Shown: positions 1 through 8,930, counted from the stretch's first letter. The stretch is DNA of 64,000 nucleotides from Flavisphingomonas formosensis (GCF_009755815.1 NZ_WRPK01000003.1:186001-250000); one strand, 5' to 3'. Notes: a model not told the origin generated them from the sequence alone. Made by a program: numbers and translations.

Positions 1-2
1 TG

Positions 3-1280
3 ATGTCTGGCTTCGGCAATCATTTCGCGAGCGAGGCGGTGCCGGGCGCCTTGCCCGTGGGGCGCAACAGCCCGCAGAAGGTGCCGTTCGGCCTTTATGC
101 CGAACAGCTTTCGGGCAGTGCCTTCACGGCGCCGCGCGCGGACAATCTCCGCTCCTGGCTGTACCGGCTGCGGCCGTCTGCCGATCATGGGCCGTTCGAA
201 GCCTGTGCGGGAGCGCCGCTGCTCCGTTCCGCGCCGTTCGACGAGGTGGCGCCGAGCCCCAACAGGCTGCGCTGGGATCCGCTGGATATCCCCGCGGCGG
301 CGACCGATTTCGTCGATGGGCTGGTGAGCTATGGCGGCAATGGCGATGTCGGCGCGGGGCGGGGCATCGCCATCCACGGCTATGCGGCGACCGCGTCGAT
401 GGAACGGCGCGCCTTCTTCTCGGCGGATGGCGAATTGCTGATCGTCCCGCAGCAGGGCGCGCTGCGGCTGCGCACCGAATTCGGCATAGTCGCGGTGGGG
501 CCGCTGGAGATCGCGCTCGTCCCTCGGGGCGTGCGGTTCCGGGTGGAGCTGCCGGATGGCGCGGCACGCGGTTATGTCTGCGAAAATTACGGGGCGCCGT
601 TCCGCTTGCCCGATCTCGGCCCGATCGGCGCCAACGGCCTCGCCAATCCGCGCGATTTCGAGACGCCCACGGCCTGGTTCGAGGATGTCGAGGCGCCGTT
701 CGAGCTCGTCCAGAAATTCCAGGGTCGGCTGTGGCGCACGATGCTCGACCGCTCGCCGCTCGACGTGGTGGCATGGCACGGCAATCTCGTGCCGCGGCGC
801 TACGATCTGAGGCGCTTCAATACGATCAACACGGTCAGCTTTGATCATCCCGATCCCTCGATCTTCACGGTGCTGACCTCGCCCAGCGACACGCCGGGAA
901 CGGCCAACTGCGATTTCGTGATCTTCCCGCCGCGCTGGATGGTGGCGGAGGAGACCTTCCGGCCGCCCTGGTTCCACCGCAACGTGATGAGCGAGTATAT
1001 GGGCCTGATCGAGGGCAGCTACGATGCCAAGCAGGGTGGTTTCCTGCCCGGCGGCGCCTCGCTGCACAACCAGATGAACGGCCACGGGCCGGATCTCGCC
1101 AGCTATCGCGCCGCGGTGGCGGCGGAGCTCGCGCCGCATCGGATCGAGGGGACGATGGCCTTCATGTTCGAGAGCCGCCACGTGATCCGCCCCACGCGCT
1201 GGGCGATGGAAACGCCGCTGATGCAGGCGGATTATGATCATGTCTGGGAAGGCTTTCCGAAAGCGGTCCTGCCCGGCTGA
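3..1280 (+). CDS. hmgA: Homogentisate 1,2-dioxygenase
   Basis: This 425-residue protein opens the ring of homogentisate to maleylacetoacetate in tyrosine and phenylalanine breakdown, using Fe(II) and O2 in the cytoplasm. The N-terminus ([12 protein letters not shown]) and the segment [12 protein letters not shown] near residue 325, followed by [15 protein letters not shown], carry the His/Glu/His iron ligands of the family. Length is normal. The first five bases of the window read TGATG, so an upstream gene may end on the TGA that overlaps this ATG; the rest of a tyrosine-degradation operon would then lie outside the window. Confidence 0.96.
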   Translation: MSGFGNHFASEAVPGALPVGRNSPQKVPFGLYAEQLSGSAFTAPRADNLRSWLYRLRPSADHGPFEACAGAPLLRSAPFDEVAPSPNRLRWDPLDIPAAATDFVDGLVSYGGNGDVGAGRGIAIHGYAATASMERRAFFSADGELLIVPQQGALRLRTEFGIVAVGPLEIALVPRGVRFRVELPDGAARGYVCENYGAPFRLPDLGPIGANGLANPRDFETPTAWFEDVEAPFELVQKFQGRLWRTMLDRSPLDVVAWHGNLVPRRYDLRRFNTINTVSFDHPDPSIFTVLTSPSDTPGTANCDFVIFPPRWMVAEETFRPPWFHRNVMSEYMGLIEGSYDAKQGGFLPGGASLHNQMNGHGPDLASYRAAVAAELAPHRIEGTMAFMFESRHVIRPTRWAMETPLMQADYDHVWEGFPKAVLPG

Positions 1281-1317
1281 CACTTGCATTCCCGCGGCGC
1301 GCGGGCCTTATGAGGGC

Positions 1318-2148
1318 ATGCGCGTCACCAGCCTTCACCGCTATCCCGTCAAGAGCCTGCAGGGCGAATCCCTCGAGGCCGCGGCGATCGAGCGGACCGG
1401 GCTGGCGGGCGATCGGCGCTGGCTGGTGGTCGATGCCGCGGGCCGCTTCGTGACGCGGCGCGAGCGGCCGCAAATGGCCGGAATCACCGCGCTGCCGGCC
1501 GGCGACGGCCTCGTGCTGCGCCACGCCGGGCGGGAGTTGCACGTCGCCTGTCCGGGGCCGGATGCGGCTGCGGTGGAGGCGACGGTGTGGCGCGATCACG
1601 TGCCCGCACGGCTCGCTTCGCAGGAAGCGGCGGACTGGCTCAGCGAAGCGCTTGGGGCGAAGATGCACCTCGTCCACATGGCGGATCCCGATGTACGGCG
1701 GGTGGACGCCGCCTATGGCGCGCCGGACGATCGGGTGAGCTTCGCGGACGGTTTCCCCGTGCTGCTCACCAGCCAGGGATCGCTGGCCGCTCTCAATGCC
1801 CTGCTGCCAGAACCGATGGTGATGCGGCGCTTCCGGCCCAATATCGTCGTCGAAGGGGCGGATGCCTGGGTCGAGGACGAATGGCGGCGGCTGCGGATCG
1901 GCATGATGACGTTCCGCGTGGTCAAGCCCTGCTCGCGCTGCGTGATCGTGACGCAGGATCCGGACAGCGGTGACGCCGGCCAGGGCAACGAGCCGCTTGC
2001 CACGCTGCGCCGGATGGGCCGCATGGCGAAGGGCGGGATCATGTTCGGCCAGAATCTGATCCCCGATGAAGTCGGTGAGATCCGGATCGGCGACGTGGTG
2101 GAGCCGCTCGAGACCGGCCCGTCCAACCTCGTTCGCCCTGTCGCCTGA
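1318..2148 (+). CDS. MOSC domain protein (YcbX-like)
   Basis: A 276-residue protein with an N-terminal beta-barrel region (MRVTSLHRYPVKSLQG) and a C-terminal MOSC domain. The motif KPCSRCVIVTQDP near residue 205 contains the conserved cysteine expected for binding a molybdenum cofactor or sulfur. Relatives act as molybdo-reductases for N-hydroxylated compounds or as sulfur carriers; the substrate here is unknown. The frame is open upstream to 1234, but that would overlap hmgA, and the protein homology begins at the ATG at 1318. It follows hmgA by 37 bases and may be co-transcribed with it. Confidence 0.88.
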   Translation: MRVTSLHRYPVKSLQGESLEAAAIERTGLAGDRRWLVVDAAGRFVTRRERPQMAGITALPAGDGLVLRHAGRELHVACPGPDAAAVEATVWRDHVPARLASQEAADWLSEALGAKMHLVHMADPDVRRVDAAYGAPDDRVSFADGFPVLLTSQGSLAALNALLPEPMVMRRFRPNIVVEGADAWVEDEWRRLRIGMMTFRVVKPCSRCVIVTQDPDSGDAGQGNEPLATLRRMGRMAKGGIMFGQNLIPDEVGEIRIGDVVEPLETGPSNLVRPVA

Positions 2149-2271
2149 GCGGGGCCGCGGCACCGCCACAATCTTTCACGGACAGCGCGCAGCGGCTTCC
2201 CCCGCTGATGCGTGGCCAGAGCCAGGAGATCATGGCGTCGCCCGCGCGCTGCCGCGCGCAGACGGGTCTGC

Positions 2272-3129
2272 TCAGCCGCGGAAGCGGTGCATCGGCAGGC
2301 CGGCGACGCCCGGCTCGAACGCGAAGACGAGGCCGTCGTCGGGGCCGGGCGGGGTATCGTCGAAGGGAAGCATCGAGGTGATGAAGAGCGTCTCGAGCCC
2401 TTTGCCGCCGAAGGAGACGCTCGCCGGAAAATCGACCGTCATCGGGATCCGAAGCGCGATGCTGCCGTCCGGCGCGAAACGGAGGATCTGGCGCCCGCCC
2501 GCCATGGCGACCCAGAGATGGCCGTCCGCATCCACGGCGCTGCCGTCGGGCGAGCCGTCGCCCGCGCCGAACGTCGCGAAGCTGCGCCGGTTGGAGATGC
2601 TGCCCGTCTCCACGTCATAATCATAGGCGAAGATGCCGCGCCCGCTGTCGCAATAATAAAGGATCGTCTCGTCCGGGCTCCAGCCGATGCCGTTGGAGAT
2701 GATCACGCCCTCGTCCATGCGGTGGAAGCTCAGGTCCGGATCGAGCCGGTAGAGGGCGCCGGTGGGCGAGCGATAGTCCGGCGCCATCGTACCGATCCAG
2801 AGCCGGCCCCGGGAAGCGCAGGCGCAATCGTTGAATCGCTCCCGCTCGACGTCGAACAGGGGCAGTGGAACGTCTCGCTCGCTGCCGTCCTCCTCGCGCA
2901 GGGCGAGCCGGCGGCGATAGGACATGATGCGGCCGCCCTGTTCGCGATAGGCGAAGCCGCCGGGCTCGCCGGGCAGTGGCTCGCGCCGGAGGTCGGATCC
3001 GTCCGGCAACGCGGATGACTGTGTCTCGCCCAGCACGTCGATCCAATCGATGCGTCCGGTTCGCTCGTTCCAGAGCGGATTTTCTCCCAGCCGGTCGGGC
3101 TGTGCGGGGAAACGGCGCATGGCGGTCAA
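2272..3129 (-). CDS. SMP-30/gluconolactonase family protein
   Basis: A six-bladed beta-propeller lactonase of the SMP-30/regucalcin family, about 285 residues, which hydrolyses sugar lactones using one divalent metal. Motifs seen are LGENPLWNERTGRIDWIDV at the N-terminus (metal-binding Glu), SNGIGWSPDETILYYCDS mid-protein (Asn) and SPDGSAVDADGHLWVA (Asp). A GGAGG lies 5 bases before a TTG at 3129 and 14 bases before the ATG at 3120; either could be the start, and a GTG at 3159 is also open. It is antisense to its catabolic neighbours. The exact sugar lactone is unknown. Confidence 0.88.
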   Translation of the reverse strand: MTAMRRFPAQPDRLGENPLWNERTGRIDWIDVLGETQSSALPDGSDLRREPLPGEPGGFAYREQGGRIMSYRRRLALREEDGSERDVPLPLFDVERERFNDCACASRGRLWIGTMAPDYRSPTGALYRLDPDLSFHRMDEGVIISNGIGWSPDETILYYCDSGRGIFAYDYDVETGSISNRRSFATFGAGDGSPDGSAVDADGHLWVAMAGGRQILRFAPDGSIALRIPMTVDFPASVSFGGKGLETLFITSMLPFDDTPPGPDDGLVFAFEPGVAGLPMHRFRG

Positions 3130-3348
3130 GGCATCCTCCGTGTCGTTTTGAGCGGGCACACCATGATGGTGCGATGCGCGGCGAGTTCAATCATGGGTTA
3201 CGCGATTCCGCAATGCCGGGCGCTTCGATCGGCGAAATCACACAATGGATCGCGGTTGCTCCACATCATCATTGCTGTAGGAGTTTGCGTCGAACCGCCA
3301 CGATCGCGAGTCAGGTGCCGACACCGGCACGAGAGAGGAGAGTGCGAA

Positions 3349-3786
3349 ATGCCCACGACGCCGGATCAGGTCCGCCATGCGCTGGAGCAATATATCAAGG
3401 CCTGGGGCAGCAAGGACAAGGAATTGCTTCTGTCCCTGTTCGCCGAGGATGGCACGCTGGAGGATCCCGTGGGAACGCCGGCCTTCAGGGGCCATGCCGG
3501 CATCGGCGGCTTCTGGGATTTCGCGCATCAGGGCAAGGGGCGGCAGGTGACGCCGCGGCTCGAGGAAATTCGCGCCTGCGGCAACCAGGGCATTTTGCGC
3601 TTCACCATGGAGGTGCGCATCCCCGACAAGAAGCAGGGCCTCAACCTCTCGATCATCGAGCATGCCGAGTTCGACGATAACGGCAAGATCAGGCATCTGC
3701 GCGCCTTCTGGGACGAAAGCTCGGTCTCGGCGCCCGAAGGCTGGGACCTGTTCGCGCCCAATATCGAGGAAGCCTACGCGCAATAA
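3349..3786 (+). CDS. SnoaL-like / NTF2-fold protein
   Basis: A 145-residue protein of the NTF2-like (ketosteroid isomerase/SnoaL) fold. Visible features are the helix AHALEQ-like start, the strand pattern LLSLFAEDGTLEDPVG and a C-terminal sheet (HAEFDDNGKIRHLRAFWD). Members include isomerases, hydratases and non-catalytic binding proteins, so the reaction cannot be named. The start at 3349 has a strong GAGAGGAGAG Shine-Dalgarno; the open frame extends upstream to 3148 but without homology. It precedes an acyl-CoA dehydrogenase and a cupin gene on the same strand, which suggests a steroid- or aromatic-degradation setting. Confidence 0.82.
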   Translation: MPTTPDQVRHALEQYIKAWGSKDKELLLSLFAEDGTLEDPVGTPAFRGHAGIGGFWDFAHQGKGRQVTPRLEEIRACGNQGILRFTMEVRIPDKKQGLNLSIIEHAEFDDNGKIRHLRAFWDESSVSAPEGWDLFAPNIEEAYAQ

Positions 3787-3840
3787 GCGCCTGCGGGCAA
3801 TATCCGAGATTGTCTATAGCCGAGGGACTGCGTGCGAACG

Positions 3841-4005
3841 GTCCTCATCCTCCCCAGCTTTGCTGGGGAGGGGGACCAGCCGAAGGCTGGTGGAGGGGAA
3901 ATGCCGAACAGTGGCCGAAGGCGCGCTCTTCAGCAGCCGCGCATTTCCCCTCCACCATGCTGCGCATGGTCCCCCTCCCGATCTTTGATGGGGAGGACGC
4001 AGGAC
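3841..4005. repeat. Composite palindromic repeat (REP/BIME-like)
   Basis: Between the SnoaL-like gene and the acyl-CoA dehydrogenase lie two oppositely oriented copies of a GC-rich repeat. The left copy (3845-3899) has a hairpin CTCCCCAGC/GCTGGGGAG followed by GGGGACCAGCC...GGCTGGTGGAGGGG. The right copy (3945-3997) reads CCCCTCCACCATGC...GCATGGTCCCCCTCC and ends in a hairpin around ATCTTTGAT. About 45 unrelated bases separate them. The same element occurs at 6371-6511. It could act as a transcription attenuator or mRNA stabiliser; no promoter role is evident. Most of the 272-base gap is this element. Confidence 0.85.
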
Positions 4006-4058
4006 CGTCGTTGATGTTGATATGGAATAGCCCCGCAGGGAAAGGGACGTAGCCCGTC

Positions 4059-5225
4059 ATGGATTTCACACTGACCGACGACCAGCAGAGCATCCGAGAC
4101 GCCATCCTGCGGCACTGCGCCCAGTTCGGCGACGAATATTGGCTGGAGAAGGATCGCGACGGAACCTTCCCGGAGGATTTCTACCGGTCGCTGGCCGATG
4201 CGGGCTGGCTCGGCATCGCCATGCCCGAATCCGTCGGCGGGTCGGGCCTCGGCATTCTCGAGGCGGCGCTGATGATGCAGGCGATCGCCGAATCCGGCGC
4301 CTGCATGTCCGGCGCCTCCTCGGTCCACATCAACGTCTTCGGGCTCGAGCCGGTGGTCATTTCCGGCACCGAGGAGCAGAAGGCGCGCATGCTGCCGCCG
4401 ATGATCCGCGGCGAGGCCAAGGCCTGCTTCGCGGTCACCGAGCCCAATACCGGCCTCAACACCACTCAGCTCAAGACCCGCGCCGAGAAGAAGGACGGCG
4501 GCTATCTGGTCAAGGGCGAGAAGATCTGGATCTCCACCGCCCAGGTGGCGACCAAGATGCTGCTGCTCGCGCGCACCACGCCGCTGGAGGAGGTCAGGAA
4601 GAAGACCGAGGGCCTTACTCTTTTCTATACCGATTTCGACCGGTCGAAGATCGACGTGAAACTGATCCACAAGATGGGCCGCCACGCCGTCGATTCGAAC
4701 ATGCTGTTCATCGAGGATCTGTGGATCCCCGAGGCGGACCGGATCGGCGAGGAGGGGCAGGGCTTCAAGCTGATCCTCAACGGCATGAACCCGGAGCGGA
4801 TCCTGATCGCCGCCGAGGCGATCGGCATCGGCCGCGCCGCGCTGGCCAAGGCATCGCGCTACGCCAATGAACGGATCGTGTTCAACCGGCCGATCGGCAT
4901 GAACCAGGCGATCCAGCATCCGCTCGCCAAATGCTGGGCGCAGCTCGAGGCGGCGAACCTGATGGTGATGAAGGCGGCAAGCCTGTTCGATGCCGGCAAG
5001 GAATGCGGCGTCGAGGCCAATGCTGGCAAATATCTGGCGGCCGAGGCGGCGTTCGAGGCATGCCACACCGCGATCTCGACCCTGGGCGGCATGGGCTATG
5101 CCGCCGAATATCATGTCGAGCGCTATCTGCGCGAAAGCCTGATCCCGCGCACCGCGCCGGTGAGCCAGCACCTCATCCTGTGCCACATCGCGGAAAAGGC
5201 GCTGGGCCTGCCCAAATCCTACTGA
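4059..5225 (+). CDS. Acyl-CoA dehydrogenase
   Basis: A 388-residue FAD flavoprotein of the acyl-CoA dehydrogenase family, which makes the 2,3-double bond in an acyl-CoA and passes electrons to ETF. The N-terminal helical domain (MDFTLTDDQQSIRDAIL), the middle-domain signature CFAVTEPNTGLNT near residue 128 and the C-terminal motif ALGGMGYAAEYHVERYLRES near residue 345 are all present. Length is typical. The substrate is not predictable by eye. The following cupin gene starts 16 bases downstream, so they are probably one operon. Confidence 0.93.
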   Translation: MDFTLTDDQQSIRDAILRHCAQFGDEYWLEKDRDGTFPEDFYRSLADAGWLGIAMPESVGGSGLGILEAALMMQAIAESGACMSGASSVHINVFGLEPVVISGTEEQKARMLPPMIRGEAKACFAVTEPNTGLNTTQLKTRAEKKDGGYLVKGEKIWISTAQVATKMLLLARTTPLEEVRKKTEGLTLFYTDFDRSKIDVKLIHKMGRHAVDSNMLFIEDLWIPEADRIGEEGQGFKLILNGMNPERILIAAEAIGIGRAALAKASRYANERIVFNRPIGMNQAIQHPLAKCWAQLEAANLMVMKAASLFDAGKECGVEANAGKYLAAEAAFEACHTAISTLGGMGYAAEYHVERYLRESLIPRTAPVSQHLILCHIAEKALGLPKSY

Positions 5226-5241
5226 CGAACAGAGAAGGGAG

Positions 5242-5685
5242 ATGCACGTGAAGCGGATCATCACCGAAAATGGTCCGGACGGACGTTCGCGCCTGCGCAC
5301 CGTGGCAGATGTCGCGCCAATGGGCGCCATCTGGGAAACCAGCCCTCGGAACTGGCTGGGCGACGAACCCGACGGCAGTGCGCTTTCGCTCGATTTTCCG
5401 GTCGGCCATGTCGTCGCGCGCCACATCCTGATCCCGCCGGACAGCGAGATGGCGCCACTGCTCGCCGCCGGTATTCCGGGCCTCGACGAGAATGGCTTCC
5501 ACAAGACGCCGACGATCGATTACTTGATCCTGATCGACGGGGAGCTCGTGCTGGAGCTGGACGAAGGCAGCGAAGCGCTGAAACCCGGCGACATCGTCGT
5601 CCAGCGCAACACCAACCACGCCTGGCGCAATCCGGGCACCACCCCGGCCACCTGCATCGCGATCGTGAGCCGCCCGGAAGCGTAA
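5242..5685 (+). CDS. Cupin domain protein
   Basis: A 147-residue single-domain cupin. The second cupin motif is visible as GDIVVQRNTNHAWRNPG near residues 115-131, and the first region as DYLILIDGELVLELDEG. The N-terminal His cluster of classical metal-binding cupins is weak, so metal binding is uncertain. The start at 5242 follows the Shine-Dalgarno AGAAGGGAG. Position directly after the acyl-CoA dehydrogenase suggests an accessory or regulatory role in the same pathway. No specific function is assigned. Confidence 0.85.
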   Translation: MHVKRIITENGPDGRSRLRTVADVAPMGAIWETSPRNWLGDEPDGSALSLDFPVGHVVARHILIPPDSEMAPLLAAGIPGLDENGFHKTPTIDYLILIDGELVLELDEGSEALKPGDIVVQRNTNHAWRNPGTTPATCIAIVSRPEA

Positions 5686-5715
5686 GCCGCTGCTTCGTCC
5701 TCTCCCGCAGGGGCA

Positions 5716-5773
5716 GGGCTATCGCATATGGCAGACAGCCGTATGGGCGAACTCCCCTCATATGCGATTGCCC
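5716..5773. repeat. Inverted repeat upstream of the tandem terminase-like gene
   Basis: Two 15-base arms, GGGCTATCGCATATG at 5716-5730 and CATATGCGATTGCCC at 5759-5773, are inverted copies differing at one position, with a 28-base spacer. The structure lies between the cupin gene and the gene starting at 5811. It may be a terminator-like element or a binding site for a dimeric protein; no poly-T follows. Its sequence differs from the CCTCCCC-type palindrome inside the next gene. Confidence 0.7.
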
Positions 5774-5810
5774 TCCCGGCAATCCCTGCACCCATGCCAG
5801 CCTGGCTGTC

Positions 5811-7145
5811 ATGACCGACTACAGCCCCGCCCTGATCCCCGTCGCCCGCACGCTCGCCGAGCGCGGCGCGCTCGACAAGGATCTCGCCACCGCCTTCGGC
5901 GTATCCTTCACGACCATCCGCGCCTGGAAGCAGCAGCATCCCGAATTCGCCGCCGCCTGCCGCCTGTCTCCCGAAGCGGCCGACGCCGCCGTCGAACGCG
6001 CGCTGTTCCGGCTGGCCACCGGCCATGACCGCGAGATCGAGCAGCTCGCCCTGAAGGACGGCGAACTGATCCGCACCACCGTCACCGAACATGTCCCGCC
6101 CAACGACAGGGCCGCCGCCTTCTGGCTGCGCATCCGCCGCCCCGAGCGCTGGGCCGCGCCGATGGTGATACGACGGGCCGGACCCGACGATCTCACGCCT
6201 ACCGAAGAGACGCTCCGCGAGATCGAGCATGTCGCCTATGAGGCCTGGTGCGCTGCGATCGACGGCGAACCGGAGATGGCGGGCGACGCCGACACGTTCG
6301 CCCGCATCGACGCGCTCGCTCCTGCGGATGCTCCGGCCGACGATACCGATCCCCTCCAGTTTCTCGCCGATCATCCTCCCCCGCAGGGGGAGGGGGACCG
6401 TGCGGAGCACGGTGGAGGGGTTCCCGCGTATGACAGGCGACGCGCCCGCAGTGGAGGTGAGCCCCTCCACCAGCCTGCGGCTGGTCCCCCTCCCCCTGCG
6501 GGGGAGGATGAAATGGCCGAACCGACGGCAAGCGATACCCTCCCTCATCGCATACACCCCCCTCTGCCGGATCCGATCACCGCACCCCTCGTCGCACCCA
6601 TCGACGCCGATCCGCCCGCACCCGTAGCGCGCTACGACCCTGCCTTCGTGCCCTTGGCCCGCGCGCTGGCCGGACAAGGCGCGCTCGACCGCGATCTCGC
6701 CCGCGCCTTCGGCGTCACCACCACCACCATCCGCCAATGGACGCTCCGCCACGCCGCCTTCGGCCAAGCCGTGCGCCTTCCCAAAGACGTCGCAGACGAT
6801 GCCGTCGAAGCCGCCCTCTTCGCCCGCGCCACCGGCTACAGCCATGTTCGCGAGAAACTCCTGCGGAACGACGACGGCGACATCATCCGCACCCAGGTCC
6901 GCGTCGAGCAGCCGCCTTCGCTCACGGCCATCCTCTTCTGGCTCTCCCGCTGTCCCGACCAGCGCTGGTCACTGAACGCCCGCCCCGATCTCGACCCCGA
7001 CGAAGCCGCCGCCCTCATCGCCGAGACCCGCGAACGCGTCGCCGACTATGATCTCCACCGCCGCCACTGGCGCACCCATGGCTGCGCCCCGCCGGGACGC
7101 GACGAGCCCGAGCCGCCCGAATGGCTATGGGATGAGGAGGAATGA
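5811..7145 (+). CDS. Tandem terminase-small-subunit-like DNA-binding protein
   Basis: A 444-residue protein with two copies of one module. Module A (residues ~4-120) and module B (~275-390) both begin Y-P with GALDxDLAxAFGV-TTIR, a helix-turn-helix like that of phage terminase small subunits, then ALFxxATG, a basic/acidic strand pair and FWL-RxPxRW. About half of aligned positions are identical by eye. Residues ~187-233 of the linker are encoded by a palindromic intergenic-type repeat read in frame (HPPPQGEGD...PPPPAGEDE). No phage head, portal or large-terminase gene is nearby, so a packaging role is unlikely; a domesticated DNA-binding role is inference. Confidence 0.72.
   Translation: MTDYSPALIPVARTLAERGALDKDLATAFGVSFTTIRAWKQQHPEFAAACRLSPEAADAAVERALFRLATGHDREIEQLALKDGELIRTTVTEHVPPNDRAAAFWLRIRRPERWAAPMVIRRAGPDDLTPTEETLREIEHVAYEAWCAAIDGEPEMAGDADTFARIDALAPADAPADDTDPLQFLADHPPPQGEGDRAEHGGGVPAYDRRRARSGGEPLHQPAAGPPPPAGEDEMAEPTASDTLPHRIHPPLPDPITAPLVAPIDADPPAPVARYDPAFVPLARALAGQGALDRDLARAFGVTTTTIRQWTLRHAAFGQAVRLPKDVADDAVEAALFARATGYSHVREKLLRNDDGDIIRTQVRVEQPPSLTAILFWLSRCPDQRWSLNARPDLDPDEAAALIAETRERVADYDLHRRHWRTHGCAPPGRDEPEPPEWLWDEEE
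6371..6511. repeat. Palindromic repeat inside a coding region
   Basis: This is an inverted pair of 50-base arms (6371-6420 and 6462-6511). Outer parts are perfect inverted copies (TCATCCTCCCCCGCAGGGGG and its complement). Only the inner stem-loops differ (CGTGC/GCACG versus CAGCC/GGCTG). It is the same family as 3841-4005. At 141 bases it is exactly 47 codons, so it keeps the surrounding reading frame open. Confidence 0.9.
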
Positions 7146-7256
7146 CGCGTCGATCGGACCCGGCACCTGTTCAACTATCCGCAGACCGGCCATGATGCTT
7201 TCTCTCCTCCCGCCAGTCTGACAAAGAGCGTTCCGATCAAGCGTCAGGAGCCGAAC

Positions 7257-7640
7257 ATGACCCACGGAACCGCGACCATCGGCCGCGATCGCTACGCCAC
7301 CTCGATCGAGGTGAGCGGCTTCGAGATTCTCGCCGACGAGCCCGCGAAGCTCGGCGGAGCCGGCGCGGGGCCGGCGCCCTATGACCTGCTCCTCGCCAGC
7401 CTCGGCGCCTGCACCGCGATCACCTTGCGCATGTATGCCGACCGCAAGGAGTGGCCGCTGGACTCGGTGACGGTGACGCTGCGCCTGACAGGCGGATCGG
7501 AGGATCGCCGGATCGAGCGTACGATTGCGCCGGTGGGCGTGGATGGCGAGCAGGCGGCGCGTCTGGCGGACATTGCCGAGCGCACGCCGGTCACGCTGAC
7601 GCTCAAGGCGGGCCTGCCGATCCACACCCAGCTCGCCTGA
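7257..7640 (+). CDS. OsmC family protein (single-domain)
   Basis: A 127-residue OsmC/Ohr-fold protein. Such proteins often reduce organic hydroperoxides with two cysteines. The first site is present in LASLGACTAITLRMYADRK near residue 47. At the second site, where relatives have CPVHRTLE, this protein reads TPVTLTLK, so the second cysteine is absent. It may therefore not be a two-cysteine peroxidase. The start has AGGAG upstream. A paralogous OsmC domain is fused to a hydrolase in the next gene, 12 bases downstream, so the two are probably co-expressed. Confidence 0.9.
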   Translation: MTHGTATIGRDRYATSIEVSGFEILADEPAKLGGAGAGPAPYDLLLASLGACTAITLRMYADRKEWPLDSVTVTLRLTGGSEDRRIERTIAPVGVDGEQAARLADIAERTPVTLTLKAGLPIHTQLA

Positions 7641-7652
7641 CGGGAGCGCGCC

Positions 7653-8930
7653 ATGCCCACCCGCATCTTCGATTTCGACAGTCCGGCCGGCTACAGGCTC
7701 TCGGGCCGCCTGGAGCTGCCCGAGGGCCGGACGCGCGGCTGGGCGCTGTTCGCCCATTGCTTCACCTGCGGCAAGGATGGGATCGCGGCGGTACGCATCG
7801 CGCGCGCCCTGGCCGCGCTCGGCATCGGCACGCTGCGCTTCGACTTTGCGGGGATCGGCAAGAGCGGCGGCGCGCTGGCGGAGAGCGGCTTCGGCGCCGA
7901 TACGCAGGATCTCGTGGCCGCGGCCGAGGCGATGGCGGCGGACGGCATCGCGCCTTCGCTGCTGATCGGGCACAGTCTCGGCGGCGCGGCGGTGCTCTCG
8001 GCGGCGGTGGACATGCCTTCGGTGAAGGCCGTGGCGACGCTCGCCGCGCCGTTCGACGTCAGCCATGTCCTGCACCATTTCGATCCGGACGGCATTGCCC
8101 GGATCGAGGCCGAGGGTCAGGCGCAAGTGGCGCTCGGCGGACGGCCCTTCACGGTCAGCAGGGCGTTTCTAGACGATCTGCGCCGGCACGATCTCGGTGC
8201 GAGGATCGCGGCATTGCACCGCCCGCTGCTGGTGATGCACGCGCCGCTCGACGATGTGGTCGGCATCGACAACGCCACGCGCATCTTCCTCGCCGCGCGT
8301 CATCCCAAGAGCTTCGTCTCGCTGGACCGGGCCGATCATCTGCTCACCGATCGTGCCGATGCAGACCATGCGGCCGCGATGATCGCGGCCTGGGCCGCTC
8401 CCTATCTGCCGGCGCTGGACGAAACCCGCGGCGATGGATCGGAGCGCGACGTGGTGGCCGAAGAGACGGGCGGCGGCCGTTTCCAGGTGGCGATCCGCGC
8501 GGGCGGCATTCGTTTCCTGGCCGACGAGCCGGAGGCGGTCGGCGGGCTGGGATCGGGACCCACGCCCTATGACTTGCTTTGCGCGGCGCTTGCCGCCTGC
8601 ACGACGATGACGCTGCGCCTCTATGCCGAGCGCAAGCAATGGCCGGTCGAGCGGATCCGCACGGCCGTGGGCCATATGAAGGAGAAGGGCATCGAGCCGC
8701 CGGATCTCTTCACACGGCGCATCGCGATCGACGGTGCGCTGGATGCGGAGCAGCGCGCGCGCCTCATGGAAATGGCCGATCGCTGCCCCGTCCACCGCAC
8801 CCTGGAAGGCGGCGCCCGCTTCGAGACCGCATCGGGCGAGTCGCCGAGCCCCGCCGAACCGATCGACGCGCATGAAGAAGCGATGACGCGGATGGTGTCC
8901 GCCACGCTGGCGGATACCGCGCAGCGCTGA
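7653..8930 (+). CDS. Alpha/beta hydrolase-OsmC fusion protein
   Basis: A 425-residue two-domain protein. Residues ~1-255 form an alpha/beta hydrolase with nucleophile elbow GHSLGG near residue 110, an Asp-bearing segment HAPLDDVVG and a late His (RADHLL). Residues ~265-400 form an OsmC domain with LAACTTMTLRLYAERK and a second cysteine in DRCPVHRTLE. Hydrolase-OsmC fusions are a known architecture with likely roles in oxidative or electrophile stress; the substrate is unknown. The Shine-Dalgarno GGGAG precedes ATG 7653. Confidence 0.92.
   Translation: MPTRIFDFDSPAGYRLSGRLELPEGRTRGWALFAHCFTCGKDGIAAVRIARALAALGIGTLRFDFAGIGKSGGALAESGFGADTQDLVAAAEAMAADGIAPSLLIGHSLGGAAVLSAAVDMPSVKAVATLAAPFDVSHVLHHFDPDGIARIEAEGQAQVALGGRPFTVSRAFLDDLRRHDLGARIAALHRPLLVMHAPLDDVVGIDNATRIFLAARHPKSFVSLDRADHLLTDRADADHAAAMIAAWAAPYLPALDETRGDGSERDVVAEETGGGRFQVAIRAGGIRFLADEPEAVGGLGSGPTPYDLLCAALAACTTMTLRLYAERKQWPVERIRTAVGHMKEKGIEPPDLFTRRIAIDGALDAEQRARLMEMADRCPVHRTLEGGARFETASGESPSPAEPIDAHEEAMTRMVSATLADTAQR

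Noticed and set aside
3930-5504. A 524-codon minus-strand frame over the acyl-CoA dehydrogenase
   Set aside because: It starts inside the cupin gene and reads through the intergenic repeat with no protein features.
5811-7145. A prophage remnant
   Set aside because: The terminase-like modules stand alone; no capsid, portal, tail, lysis or integrase gene is found within 10 kb on either side.
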